Source of the DNA: Thermaurantimonas sp046299575
GTDB lineage: Bacteria; Bacteroidota; Bacteroidia; Flavobacteriales; Schleiferiaceae
NCBI RefSeq assembly: GCF_046299575.1
Contig: NZ_JBKBHX010000008.1
Location: 62,001 to 126,000 of the forward strand
DNA length: 64,000 nt
Direction: 5' to 3'
Shown: positions 31,903 to 41,215 of the stretch, piece after piece
How positions within the stretch are numbered: the stretch's first letter is position 1
Layout: every line of letters starts with the position of its first letter
The notes under the pieces: model-generated
Databases searched by the model: none
What the model was told of the DNA's origin: nothing
The model's input: only the letters and a program-made list of their open reading frames with translations
Made by a program: the position numbers and the translations under genes

Positions 31903-32079
31903 TTGTTGCCCAACGGATGGAAGGTACAGGTTGCACTGGAAGTATTCCGCTACATCAATGGTCAGGTTTTAGAAGGAATCGGATATACACCTGAAGTGGT
32001 TTTGCCCTTGGATGTTCAGCAACTCGTAAACACTGGAAAAGACAATCAACTGGACAAAGCAATCGATTTATTGAAATAA
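31903..32079 (+). pseudogene. Remnant of an S41-family peptidase (C-terminus only)
   Basis: An open frame without a start encodes LLPNGWKVQVALEVFRYINGQVLEG, IGYTPEVVLPLDVQQL and finally GKDNQLDKAIDLLK, the usual end of S41 (C-terminal processing / tail-specific) peptidases, where the pattern is LPNG ... LEG.GI.PD ... D..L..A...L. The signal, PDZ and catalytic Ser/Lys parts are absent. A terminator follows 18 bases after the stop, as for an intact gene end. Confidence 0.7.
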
Positions 32080-32096
32080 TTAATTGAGTTGAGTAT

Positions 32097-32136
32097 AAAA
32101 AAAGCCGCGTTCTTCACAACGCGGCTTTTTGTTTTG
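32097..32136. terminator. Bidirectional terminator
   Basis: A stem of at least 12 bp (AAAGCCGCGTT / AACGCGGCTTT, 6-base loop) with T runs on both strands. It serves the old peptidase gene on the plus strand and the giant T9SS gene (ending at 32152) on the minus strand. Confidence 0.9.
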
Positions 32137-32151
32137 ATGTTAAAACTCATA

Positions 32152-35100
32152 TCATTTCTGTATCACCACTTTGCGGCTGAGGATTCCGGCGGTGGAGTGG
32201 ATGCGCATCATGTAGGTGCCCGCCGGTAAGGAGTGCAGGTCAAGCCGCTCGTGATAGTGGCCGGCGGCACTCTTCCAGATGTCTCTGTAAACTGCCTTTC
32301 CTGTTAGGTCAAGAATTTCCACCGGCAGCTCAGCTACATCATCGCTGAAGGTCACCTCAAAGATTCCTGCATTTGGATTCGGATACACTTTTAGTCGGTT
32401 TTGTAGAGCTAATTCGTTGAGGCCGATGCTAAACTTCAGTGTATCGCACTTGGTGGCTGTACCGCAGGAGTTGAAGGCTGTCACACACACTGGATACACT
32501 CCGTTCTGCGGGAAGGTAAATGTGGGATTCTGCTGACTGCTGTTGCCTGCACTGCCAAAAGTCCAGTATACCGAATCTGCGTCAGTAAATGTACCGGTGA
32601 AGCTTACTGTGTAGTTGTTAGTTGTGAAGGTGAAATTAGCAGTAGGAGCATTTTTAATAGTAATATTCACCGGAGTACGAACGTCTGAACATGCTGACAC
32701 TCCGAAGTGTATGTACCCGTTAAAGTTTCTCGGAGAGAAGGTTGATCCGAAGGGGTATGACTTGCCGATGCCTTCTTTCACATCAATACGCGGATGTGTT
32801 GCAAGGATGTTTCCTACTGCAGTACCATTGGTGTAATTTACGGATCCGCTTGTGCGGGTTACGTAAAATGCATGCGTACCTGGTTGCAATGTAATAGGTG
32901 TGGTAAACATCAGCTTGGTATTAGGACCAGCAACAGTTACGTTCACCGTGAAGGATTGAAGAAGTGTCCAGCCGGTGGCTGAATTTTCAAAACCTACATG
33001 TGTACCAGGGCGATGATAGATTTCAAAAGTAGTCTGGCCGGTTGTGTTTGGAGATACAGTAAACCCTGTAATAGCCAGTGGCGCACCTTTGATTTCAACA
33101 TCAAACATATTACCGCTTTGAGAATTTCCTCCGGCTATTGTAGTCAGCAGGGAATCAGCAGAGGCTTGATATTTCAAATAATAGGTGGCCGATAAATTGG
33201 TGACAATAAGGGTATCGCTAAGCGAGATAGGTGTTCCCCCTGTTGGCACGTTATACCATTCATATCCTACGCCGGGTAGAGGCTTGGCGATCAGCTGGGC
33301 TGAGGTAGCACCTGCACAGGCCTGAGCAGGTAAAGCCTGTGGAGTAGGGGGTATAATGACTGAATTTCGAACGATTGAGTCGTTAGTCGGAACCTGATCA
33401 CCTGTTAGATTCACATATGCTACAGCCTGAACTATTCCACCATTGGCTGTATTAATTGTTGCGACTGTAATGGTATCGGTACCATTTTTTGGAATGACAT
33501 TGGTGTAAGTTCCGGTAATGTTTTGATTGATGTCACCGGTTAGCGTAAGTCCGTACGGCAAATTATTAATGGGCCCAAAACCATTGTTTTTCACTACAAT
33601 ACGAACCTGAGTATTTGTAGCACCACAAAAATTCGTATTAATTCCTAAAAGAGCCTGTATTTCTGCATCAAACTGAATCGGTGTACAAATCTGAACCGGA
33701 CCTGTCCAGGCACTGAAACCATTGTTGCAAACCTCCCGAATGTAAGCGTGAAAACATACTCCTACTGGTAGGGAAGCGAGATTGTAAGATTTTGTGGTGA
33801 TGTTGTTAATAAGAGTACCCTGAGCAGAGCCGGGTACAAATCCAACTGGACCCCATTCAATCTGAAAAGTATCTGCCGAAGATTGCCAGCTCAGGAAAGC
33901 TCCGGTGGGATAGACGCTATCGGCTTTAAAGGACCAGGCACCAGTACATGGTAGCGGTGCAAATTCGATAGCTCCGGGGTCAGGGTTTGTAGTGCGCGGT
34001 AAACCGTTAATGTCCGTTGGCACAATGGATAAAAGATTTGCTCCTATGTTATTGATAGCTCCAGATGTAGGAGTGTAATTTCCGGTGGCAGGGCTTACAA
34101 AGCTCGGATTTGCAAACACGGAATTTTGATCTTTTCCTGTAGCCTGCCAGTCGGCGAAAGTGTTAAGCGAAGTTCCGTGGAAAAATACACCTGTCATTAT
34201 ATCGCTGAAATATGCATTGTTGTTATAGGTAATACCCGTATTCGCTGTTGCTTGATAGACAAGGTGTTTGGTACCACCGTTAGTTCGAGTATTTACGAAT
34301 AGATTATTCCGAACATCAACGCTGGTAAATGTGCCTGAGAAGTAAGCAACAGCATGTGTACCTGTTCCGGCGAACTTGGCATTTTCAATTACTATCGTGT
34401 TGTGATAAACGTCCCAGTGCTGGCTGCTTATCATGTAGAGAGCATAGATCAATCCACCGCCGTTCATATTGTATACCAGATTGTTAAATAAGCGGTTACG
34501 CTGACCGGCAGTGGTACTGCCACTGATGTAGATCGGATACATGGAGGCAGTGTTTGAAGCTGTCGTCGCTGTGTGAGAATCTCTTATTTTGTTGTTTGAG
34601 AAGCGACAGTTGTTCATCCATGATACGGTAAAAATGCCGTAAAAGGTCGTAACTGTAGTTCTGTTGGCTCTTGAAATATCGTTGTTGTGGAAAATCAGGG
34701 AATCTTGTCCTCTGATGTATGTACCGTAAACATAAAAATCTTCTATAAGGCAATTTTCAATGCGGTTGCCTATTGATAGTTCGTTATCTGCTGTTCCTCC
34801 GCCAAGACTAAGTCCGTAGTATCCACCGATGATTTGTGAATTTGTTATCTCAATGTAATCACCACCTTTACCAGTAGTGGTGGGCGATGATTCGCTTGTA
34901 CCGATTATTACAGGGTTAAAGTTTGTAGATGTTGAACTCGTAGTTACTTCAAATCGGCATTTGTTGAATTTCAGTCTCAGTGAATTACCCGTAACAAACA
35001 AAGCAGTTCCAAACTGAGATGTAGTAGTACCAAGGCTTAGAACATTCAGGCTATCTACTTCTATAAAACGGCAGTTATTAAATGTAAGGGTTGAGCGCTG

Positions 35101-37875
35101 ATTGGTGTTGGTGGATGTAAACTGAAGAATATTGCCGTTACCGTTAATCACAATTTTATTAGTGGCAGTGGTAGAAGTAATGTTATTAAATGTTACTTGC
35201 TCTATGTAAGGTCCTGAAAAAGGAACCACGTTTACCGTCACAGCTCCACAGACACCGGATGTTGAAATTGCATTGGCAAAGTCAGAAAAACTAGTAAAGT
35301 TTGTTGCAGATGGTAAAGCAAGGGCATTGATGGTATAAGTGCCTGATAATCCTCTTCTAACTCCTTGCAGTTGTATGGTGTTATTTGATGGATCTGTATC
35401 TACACCAGGCCCGCTTGCGGTGATAGTGGCTGTGATGTTGTAAATAGTAGTGCTGTTTATTGCAAATTTTCCCAGCGTAATATTGACAAAATTTCCTGTC
35501 GTCAGAAGTCCGGTCCAGGTTACAGGTGTTTGATTTACATTATTTATTGACCAACTGATGGTAAGAGTGGTAACTGAATCCTGTCCGATATTGATGGCTC
35601 TGACTACTACATCTGCTGAATCCCCACAAAGCGTTCCAGAGGGTTGAACAAAAGTTTGTAATCCAGGATTAGGTCCGGGAGGTGGATTAAATTCATAAAC
35701 GCCTGGGTCAGGCAGGAAGGAACGTGGGAGAGAGTCGAAATCAAAAGGCACCTGGTTACCTAAATTCATTCCCAAAGAATTCAACTGAGGTGCCTGAGGT
35801 CTGAAATTGTTGTTGATGTTTACAAACTGAGGGTCGATAAATATGCTGTTTGAATCAGCACCGGCATTCTGAAAATCAGACAATGTATTAAATGCACTGC
35901 CCCTGAAAAATGTAGGCGCTGTCATTCCGATATTAGGGTTTTTGAAATACCCGTTGTTACTTGTTCTGATAGCGTTTGTATTGCTTGTAAGATATGTCAG
36001 GAATCGTTCGCCACTGCCAGGTCTGGAGAGATAAAGTAAATTGTTTCTAACCTCACAACCTGCTGTAGGAGTACCTGAAACCCAAATGAGACGTGTGGCG
36101 CTGGATGATGAAGAAGTGGCATTAAATACTATTGTGTTATGATAAATTTTGGTGTGATCGGTTGTACCTGATAGGTATATTCCATAATAAGTTCCATTGG
36201 TCTGAATGTCATAAATCAGGTTGTTCGCTATGATGTTTGGATTGGTTGCAGTACCGGCAGCCGTGGCGATCCATATCGGATAGGCTGTAAATGTGTTGGT
36301 ATATGGAGCAGCTCCGTGAGCATTGAAAATACGGTTGTTAAAATATCTGACACCTGAGCCACTTGTGCCCTGATAAATTCCATAGAATGTACTTATTGTC
36401 GTTCGGGTAGGTCTGCTGATATCATTGCCAAATACTTCGAAATTGTCCTGGTTAAGGGCGTAAATTCCATAAATATAAAAATCTCGGATGTTATTTCGAC
36501 GTATGATATTGCCGGTTGCGCGCAGTGTCGAAGAGCTTCCGGTGATCGAAATACCGTAATAGCCTCCGATGATGACGTTGTTTTCGATGATGTTGTTGTT
36601 TCCGTTATCACCAGTGCTGGTTGCGGATGTATTGTTACTTGAGAAAGCTATAGCAGCATAAGCAGTACTGGTAGAGGTTGTACTTGTAATGATAGAACAC
36701 CTGCGAATTACATTCCAATTTGCCTGGGATCGGAATAAAATACTGAATCCTTGAGCACCACTATCACTGCGAATGGTGAGCGAGTCTATAATCATGTACT
36801 TGGTGCCGTTCAAGTCTAATGTTCCACGGTCATTGGTGTTGGGTGAGAAAAAGTTTAACACAGCACCATTTCCATTGATAGTTATGGTATTAGTGGCTGA
36901 AGCACCGTTAATATTTCCAAAAGCCACCTTTTCTAAGTAAGGACCTGAACCGGGAGCTACATTTACTACTACCGGACCGCAAACTCCCGCAGCATTCAAT
37001 ATATTGGCAAAGGCTGTAAAAGATTGAAAGTTGGTCCCACTTGTAGGCAAGGCCGAGTTAATGGTGAAGGTACCCGATATAGCTGCTGTTAATACTAAAG
37101 ATAGTGTGTCGTTATCGTTGAATGGGTCAGCAACTCCGTTGGGATTCGACGTCCAGAATTTGAAGTTGTACGAAGTATTGGCCAAGAAATTCCAGGAACC
37201 AAGGAGTACTTGCCTTTGATTTGGTCCTGTACCGCCAACAGTGTCAAGAAACTGAGTCAATAGTACGGGTGTTTGCAAAACATTGTTTACAGACCAATTG
37301 ACCGTTACGGAATCAATTTTATTTGTTCCAAAGTTTGCTACGCGTACCCTGATATTATGAACGCCGGGGCAGAATGCCTGTGGTGAATCTAATGCTGCAA
37401 CACCTGCGTCGTTTGGTAAAGTAGGAGCAGAAATAATCTCCCATTCGCGGAAATTGGGGTTAGATTGCTGCCCAGGGCCGGTCATCTGAAAGGAGGTAAT
37501 CCGAACTCGTGTGGTAGTTACTTTCGGAAAACTCACTTGATTGGAGCAGGCCGGAGGAAGGTTAGAGAAGGTATGGTGATTTACCCAGTTGCTGCCATCC
37601 CATCGTTGAATCAACCCCCCGGTAAGTAGTCTGGCATTATTCTGAGCGTGATGAATAATGAATTTATCGAATGTCTGAGGAGTCGTCCATTCAAACATAA
37701 TCCAATCGACTCCTGGGGTTGATGTGGGAGGAGTAGAGGTAGGTATCCACATCTGCTGGGTGCCACAGGTGCCGAAGTTTAGGTCATTCAATGTGCTACA
37801 GGGTCCAGTATTACAGGTACTGGCTGAAGCAACAGCCAACGGGGCAATATTTATCTGAGCATTTGCTGTAATCAA
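32152..37875 (-). CDS. Giant T9SS-secreted protein: discoidin-like, duplicated CARDB/beta-helix, Fn3/Ig, PKD
   Basis: At least 1907 residues. Order: end of a signal peptide (ITANAQ); a discoidin/F5-8C-like domain (~20-150, IMFEWTTPQTFDKFIIHH ... REWEII); a tandem duplicate of CARDB-like plus Asn-rich right-handed beta-helix (about 155-730 and 738-1305); an Fn3-like module (TGAFLSWQSSADTFQIEW); CARDB and Ig-like domains; a PKD domain (SVYWTFGSAGNSSQQNPTF); and a type A sorting domain (LKVYPNPNAGIFEVTF ... LSRKVVIQK). It is expected on the surface or secreted, possibly as an adhesin or glycan binder; no catalytic motif is seen. The only ordinary initiator, TTG at 37875, would leave the signal peptide without its hydrophobic core (KVLLFVVASISL is encoded upstream in frame); see findings. 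Confidence 0.85.
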   Translation of the reverse strand: MITANAQINIAPLAVASASTCNTGPCSTLNDLNFGTCGTQQMWIPTSTPPTSTPGVDWIMFEWTTPQTFDKFIIHHAQNNARLLTGGLIQRWDGSNWVNHHTFSNLPPACSNQVSFPKVTTTRVRITSFQMTGPGQQSNPNFREWEIISAPTLPNDAGVAALDSPQAFCPGVHNIRVRVANFGTNKIDSVTVNWSVNNVLQTPVLLTQFLDTVGGTGPNQRQVLLGSWNFLANTSYNFKFWTSNPNGVADPFNDNDTLSLVLTAAISGTFTINSALPTSGTNFQSFTAFANILNAAGVCGPVVVNVAPGSGPYLEKVAFGNINGASATNTITINGNGAVLNFFSPNTNDRGTLDLNGTKYMIIDSLTIRSDSGAQGFSILFRSQANWNVIRRCSIITSTTSTSTAYAAIAFSSNNTSATSTGDNGNNNIIENNVIIGGYYGISITGSSSTLRATGNIIRRNNIRDFYIYGIYALNQDNFEVFGNDISRPTRTTISTFYGIYQGTSGSGVRYFNNRIFNAHGAAPYTNTFTAYPIWIATAAGTATNPNIIANNLIYDIQTNGTYYGIYLSGTTDHTKIYHNTIVFNATSSSSSATRLIWVSGTPTAGCEVRNNLLYLSRPGSGERFLTYLTSNTNAIRTSNNGYFKNPNIGMTAPTFFRGSAFNTLSDFQNAGADSNSIFIDPQFVNINNNFRPQAPQLNSLGMNLGNQVPFDFDSLPRSFLPDPGVYEFNPPPGPNPGLQTFVQPSGTLCGDSADVVVRAINIGQDSVTTLTISWSINNVNQTPVTWTGLLTTGNFVNITLGKFAINSTTIYNITATITASGPGVDTDPSNNTIQLQGVRRGLSGTYTINALALPSATNFTSFSDFANAISTSGVCGAVTVNVVPFSGPYIEQVTFNNITSTTATNKIVINGNGNILQFTSTNTNQRSTLTFNNCRFIEVDSLNVLSLGTTTSQFGTALFVTGNSLRLKFNKCRFEVTTSSTSTNFNPVIIGTSESSPTTTGKGGDYIEITNSQIIGGYYGLSLGGGTADNELSIGNRIENCLIEDFYVYGTYIRGQDSLIFHNNDISRANRTTVTTFYGIFTVSWMNNCRFSNNKIRDSHTATTASNTASMYPIYISGSTTAGQRNRLFNNLVYNMNGGGLIYALYMISSQHWDVYHNTIVIENAKFAGTGTHAVAYFSGTFTSVDVRNNLFVNTRTNGGTKHLVYQATANTGITYNNNAYFSDIMTGVFFHGTSLNTFADWQATGKDQNSVFANPSFVSPATGNYTPTSGAINNIGANLLSIVPTDINGLPRTTNPDPGAIEFAPLPCTGAWSFKADSVYPTGAFLSWQSSADTFQIEWGPVGFVPGSAQGTLINNITTKSYNLASLPVGVCFHAYIREVCNNGFSAWTGPVQICTPIQFDAEIQALLGINTNFCGATNTQVRIVVKNNGFGPINNLPYGLTLTGDINQNITGTYTNVIPKNGTDTITVATINTANGGIVQAVAYVNLTGDQVPTNDSIVRNSVIIPPTPQALPAQACAGATSAQLIAKPLPGVGYEWYNVPTGGTPISLSDTLIVTNLSATYYLKYQASADSLLTTIAGGNSQSGNMFDVEIKGAPLAITGFTVSPNTTGQTTFEIYHRPGTHVGFENSATGWTLLQSFTVNVTVAGPNTKLMFTTPITLQPGTHAFYVTRTSGSVNYTNGTAVGNILATHPRIDVKEGIGKSYPFGSTFSPRNFNGYIHFGVSACSDVRTPVNITIKNAPTANFTFTTNNYTVSFTGTFTDADSVYWTFGSAGNSSQQNPTFTFPQNGVYPVCVTAFNSCGTATKCDTLKFSIGLNELALQNRLKVYPNPNAGIFEVTFSDDVAELPVEILDLTGKAVYRDIWKSAAGHYHERLDLHSLPAGTYMMRIHSTAGILSRKVVIQK

Positions 37876-37938
37876 GCTAATAGACGCTACAACAAATAGT
37901 AATACTTTTCTCCTTTGGGTTGCAGGTTTGTGTTCAAT

Positions 37939-38169
37939 ACAAACTTGTATTTTATTTCAATAATTCCTTAAAAAATTATAAAATGAAAAATCTTATAATA
38001 ATTAAATTAATTTTCATAAAAAATACAAAAAAGTATTGATATTTTAAATATATTTAAAAAATTATAAATAAAATCGAAATGCATTAATCTTAACAATTTG
38101 GTAAAAAGGTGAAATTTTGAATTTTAAACTTAGATTTTTTTTCATGAAATGTCAAATGTGAATAAATAA
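37939..38169. other. Very AT-rich gene-free stretch
   Basis: Upstream of the giant T9SS gene. Almost only A and T, with runs of each; no frame or exact TAnnTTTG box on the minus strand was found, though TACAAGTTTG at about 37940-37949 (minus strand) is a loose match. Confidence 0.5.
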
Positions 38170-38204
38170 GTTAAAAAAAAACCTGCCTTATTCACGGGCA
38201 GGTT
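38170..38204 (-). terminator. Terminator of the TlpA-like lipoprotein gene
   Basis: On the minus strand AACCTGCC / GGCAGGTT with an 8-base loop is followed by nine T. Confidence 0.85.
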
Positions 38205-38230
38205 ATTATATGATAAAAATTTAAGTCGTC

Positions 38231-39424
38231 TTATAGAATGCTTTTGATGATAGACTCGAGCATTTCAATAGGTGGATTGACGGCTGCTATGTTTCCATTT
38301 TTATCCACTAAAATAGTGAAAGGAATGTTTTCGATACCAAACTCATTAACGATGCTTGAGTTCCAGCCCATGAGTTCACTTACGTGGTAAGGCCATTCGA
38401 GCTTATCGTCTTTAATGGCTTTTTGCCAGGCATCGCGCGGTGAGGGTTGGCTGGGTATACCGTCGAGCGAAACGCTGTATACAGTAAATCCTTTGTTTTT
38501 AAATTTTTTGTAAAGATCTACGATTTTTGGATTGTTAGCGCGGCATGGACGGCACCATGCAGCCCAGAAGTCAACGAGTATGGTTTTGCCTTTAAGAGAT
38601 GAAAGTTTAATAACTTCACCGGCATCGTTGGCTAAGGCGATTTCGGGCATGGGATTGCCTTCTTTTATGCGGGCAGCATTTTCACGGCGCTTGCGCTCTA
38701 CTTCGATCGCTTCTTTAATCTTTTGATTGCGATTGGCAAAGTAGATGGTGTGCATGTTGTTTGGATACTTGTTCTTTAAGCCTTCTTCTACTTTTTCAAA
38801 AAGCTCAAATTTCTCCATAGGGCTTATGAGTGGAAACTGGCCAAGGCTCTGGTAGAAAGCAAATATCACAGGCAATTTGTTGTAATATTTTTCAATAATG
38901 GCGTAAAGGGCATTTTGGTGCTCTTTCACGCGCTTTTCGTACATAGAGTCGAGTCTGGTGCGTATTTCGCTATTAAAAGTGCCTTCGCCTTCAGCTTTCG
39001 AGAGCTCTTGCTCGAGGCTGTCGATCAGTGCAAAGGATTTGAAGTTTTCTTCGTTGATCTGGTTGAGTATATCAACACCTTCTGAACCAGTAATTTTATC
39101 TGCCTCATAGTCAGCAGTAGCATCAGCTTTAATGGTGATGTAGTCGCCTGGCTCGAGGTAGAGGGGTATGCGCTTGCCTTGCAGTAGGTCGAGTACGTAA
39201 AAGCCTGGTTCAGACAATTTTATTTTGTACGTGAGGCGGCCTGAGGCTGGTATATCGAGCGAATCGATGGAAATGGCTTGTACTGTGTCGGCCAGCAGAA
39301 TGGCAATTTTTCGGGTGTTTGCGATAGTCATGTTCAGCACTGCTTGCTCTTTTGGTGAAAAAAGGCTGCAGGCTACAGCGGAGACAGCTAATGCTAATGC
39401 TGCCAATAGTGATTTGATTTTCAT
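38231..39424 (-). CDS. TlpA-like thioredoxin-fold lipoprotein (DUF4369-type N-terminus)
   Basis: 397 residues. The signal peptide ends in a lipobox (AVSAVAC, Cys at 19), so it should be a lipoprotein. The N-terminal ~130 residues are a beta-rich domain like the DUF4369 module common in Bacteroidetes TlpA proteins, followed by a helical, Glu/Lys-rich linker. The C-terminal ~145 residues are a redoxin domain with the active site FWAAWCRPCRANNPKI and cis-Pro region ENIPFTILVDKNG. It probably reduces or resolves disulfides in periplasmic proteins such as cytochrome c precursors. It lies 15 bases downstream of gatB and is probably read from the same promoter. Confidence 0.85.
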   Translation of the reverse strand: MKIKSLLAALALAVSAVACSLFSPKEQAVLNMTIANTRKIAILLADTVQAISIDSLDIPASGRLTYKIKLSEPGFYVLDLLQGKRIPLYLEPGDYITIKADATADYEADKITGSEGVDILNQINEENFKSFALIDSLEQELSKAEGEGTFNSEIRTRLDSMYEKRVKEHQNALYAIIEKYYNKLPVIFAFYQSLGQFPLISPMEKFELFEKVEEGLKNKYPNNMHTIYFANRNQKIKEAIEVERKRRENAARIKEGNPMPEIALANDAGEVIKLSSLKGKTILVDFWAAWCRPCRANNPKIVDLYKKFKNKGFTVYSVSLDGIPSQPSPRDAWQKAIKDDKLEWPYHVSELMGWNSSIVNEFGIENIPFTILVDKNGNIAAVNPPIEMLESIIKSIL

Positions 39425-39439
39425 TCGATTGGGTATTGA

Positions 39440-40894
39440 TTATTTTTGGTTGTTTAACAGTTTCTGGAGAATGGCAGAAGCCAATTTAGGGTCGGCCTTG
39501 CCTTGAGTTCGCTTCATTACTTCGCCCATAAAAAGGCCGAGCAAACCGGTTTTTCCGGCCTTATATTGAGCGACCTTTTCTGGCATGGCTTCTAATACTT
39601 CTTTAGCTGTTAGAGCTAAGAGATCTTCGTTTCGCTCTTGAAGCAGGTTGTGCTCTCGGGCGAGTTGCTCAGGGTCGGCATCGGGATTTTCGATGAGTAG
39701 AGGAAAGAGTTTGCCTTGAGCCACGGAGTGGCTTACAAGCTCTGCATCGACCAGCTGAATCAGTTCAGTGAGTTTTTTGGGTGAGAGAGGGAAGGCTGTG
39801 ATTGAGAGAGCTTTGTCGTTCAGAAACGAACGAACTGGACCAAGGATGTAATTGGCTATGTTTTTATAGCTTGAGCTATGTTTTGTACACTCCAGGTAGT
39901 ACTGAGCTTCTTCTTTGAGTTCGCAGATTTGGGCAGCATCATAGTCAGAGAGTCCGTGCTGAGTAGTGAGTATTTCTTTCACTTCCCACGGCAGGGTGGG
40001 CATTGCGCTTCGCACAGATTGGATGAATTCTTCGGTAATCACTAATGGTGCAAGATCTGGCTCGGTGAAGTAGCGGTAGTCGTGGGCATCTTCTTTGGTA
40101 CGCATCACGCTGGTGGTATTTTTTAAGGGGTCGTAGGTACGTGTTTCTTGGGTGAGGGTTTCGCCTCTTTCAAGGCACTCGACCTGACGGATGATTTCGT
40201 AGTCGATGGCTTTCTGCACGTTTCGGAAGGAGTTCATGTTTTTGATTTCCACTTTTGTTCCAAATGTGGTATCACCGATTTTGCGTACAGAGATGTTTAC
40301 GTCGCAGCGCAGAGAGCCTTCTTCCATATTGCCGTCGGAGATGTCGAGGTAACGCACCAGTTTGCGCATTTCGGCCAGGTAGTTGTAGGCCTCTTGGCCA
40401 TTTCTGAAGTCGGGTTTACTCACAATTTCTAGCAGTGGAGTACCGGCGCGGTTCAGATCAATGAGAGTGTAAAAGGGGTCGATATCGTGAATGCTCTTGC
40501 CTGAATCTTCTTCCATATGAATGCGGATAAGACCTACTTTTTTGTCCTTGCCATCGGCATCTTTGATCATTACATAGCCGCCTGTACAGATGGGTGTATC
40601 GTATTGAGATATTTGATATCCTTTTGGCAAGTCAGCATAAAAGTAATTCTTGCGGGCAAACTTGTTGAAGCGCGTAATTTCAGCATTGCAGGCAAGGCCA
40701 AGACGTATGGCGTATTCTACTGCTGCTCGGTTTAAAACGGGCAGTGTACCCGGATGGCCGAGGCTGATGGGGTTGACTTGCGTATTTGGTTTAGCACCGA
40801 AGGATATAGGGTCTGATGAGAATGCTTTGCTACAGGTCTTGAGCTGTACGTGAATTTCAAGACCGATGATGGCTTCGTATCCTTTATAAATCAT
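39440..40894 (-). CDS. gatB: Asp-tRNA(Asn)/Glu-tRNA(Gln) amidotransferase subunit B
   Basis: 484 residues. Subunit B of the GatCAB complex, which amidates Glu-tRNA(Gln) and/or Asp-tRNA(Asn). The opening YEAIIGLEIHVQLKTCSKAFS, the kinase-like core (RKNYFYADLPKGYQISQYDTPIC, LLEIVSKPDFR, DGNMEEGSLRCDVNISVR, KNMNSFRNVQKAIDYEI, YRYFTEPDLAPL) and the C-terminal tail domain (LLGLFMGEVMKRTQGKADPKL) are all present. The A and C subunit genes are not in the window. A hairpin terminator for tRNA-Leu lies upstream, so gatB has its own promoter, not identified. Confidence 0.97.
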   Translation of the reverse strand: MIYKGYEAIIGLEIHVQLKTCSKAFSSDPISFGAKPNTQVNPISLGHPGTLPVLNRAAVEYAIRLGLACNAEITRFNKFARKNYFYADLPKGYQISQYDTPICTGGYVMIKDADGKDKKVGLIRIHMEEDSGKSIHDIDPFYTLIDLNRAGTPLLEIVSKPDFRNGQEAYNYLAEMRKLVRYLDISDGNMEEGSLRCDVNISVRKIGDTTFGTKVEIKNMNSFRNVQKAIDYEIIRQVECLERGETLTQETRTYDPLKNTTSVMRTKEDAHDYRYFTEPDLAPLVITEEFIQSVRSAMPTLPWEVKEILTTQHGLSDYDAAQICELKEEAQYYLECTKHSSSYKNIANYILGPVRSFLNDKALSITAFPLSPKKLTELIQLVDAELVSHSVAQGKLFPLLIENPDADPEQLAREHNLLQERNEDLLALTAKEVLEAMPEKVAQYKAGKTGLLGLFMGEVMKRTQGKADPKLASAILQKLLNNQK

Positions 40895-40987
40895 TTACAA
40901 CGAATCACAAAAAATTATGTGCAAAGATAGAAGGCTACACTGCTAAGCACACGTCTGAATAGACACACAGTACTTAAGAAAACATTA

Positions 40988-41020
40988 ATAAAAAACCACC
41001 TCAAGGGGGTGAGGTGGTTT
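40988..41020 (-). terminator. Terminator of tRNA-Leu
   Basis: On the minus strand, a 12-bp stem (AAAACCACCTCA / TGAGGTGGTTTT) with a 6-base loop and T run, about 10 bases after the tRNA. Confidence 0.88.
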
Positions 41021-41030
41021 TGGCTGCCTG

Positions 41031-41112
41031 TACCTGAGGCCGGAATCGAACCGGCACACCTTGCGGTACACGATTTTGAGTCGTGCGCGTCTACCAGTTC
41101 CGCCACTCAGGC
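41031..41112 (-). tRNA. tRNA-Leu (anticodon CAA)
   Basis: 82-base class II tRNA on the minus strand: acceptor GCCTGAG / CTCAGGT (one G-T pair), discriminator A; D-arm GGCGGAACTGGTAGACGC; anticodon arm CACGACTCAAAATCGTG with CAA; a short variable arm (TACCGCAAGGT); T-arm GCCGGTTCGATTCCGGC. CCA is not encoded. Confidence 0.97.
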
Positions 41113-41117
41113 ATCAA

Positions 41118-41135
41118 AATCGGGCTGCAAAAATA
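41118..41135 (-). promoter_or_regulatory. Promoter of tRNA-Leu with shared TTTGCAGCCCGA
   Basis: On the minus strand TATTTTTG (41128-41135) runs into CAGCCCGA (41120-41127), giving the same 12-mer as at rpmH and tRNA-Asn. The tRNA starts only 8 bases further. A good -33 TTG is not seen. Confidence 0.7.
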
Positions 41136-41165
41136 GGGCGTTATTTCTTTTTTCGCGAAAATTTT

Positions 41166-41199
41166 GTTATCAAAAGTGGTAACATTTGCTTTACCTTTG
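41166..41199 (+). promoter_or_regulatory. Promoter and inverted repeat upstream of the small T9SS protein
   Basis: TACCTTTG at 41192-41199 fits the -7 consensus, 17 bases before the start codon. An inverted repeat, GTTATCAAAAGTGGTAAC (41166-41183; 7-base arms, one G-T-type mismatch), covers the -33 region, so it could be an operator. Confidence 0.5.
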
Positions 41200-41215
41200 T
41201 TTTTCAAGAAAATAA

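Noticed and set aside
40915..41106. 63-codon minus-strand frame
   Set aside because: It runs through tRNA-Leu and its terminator; not a gene.
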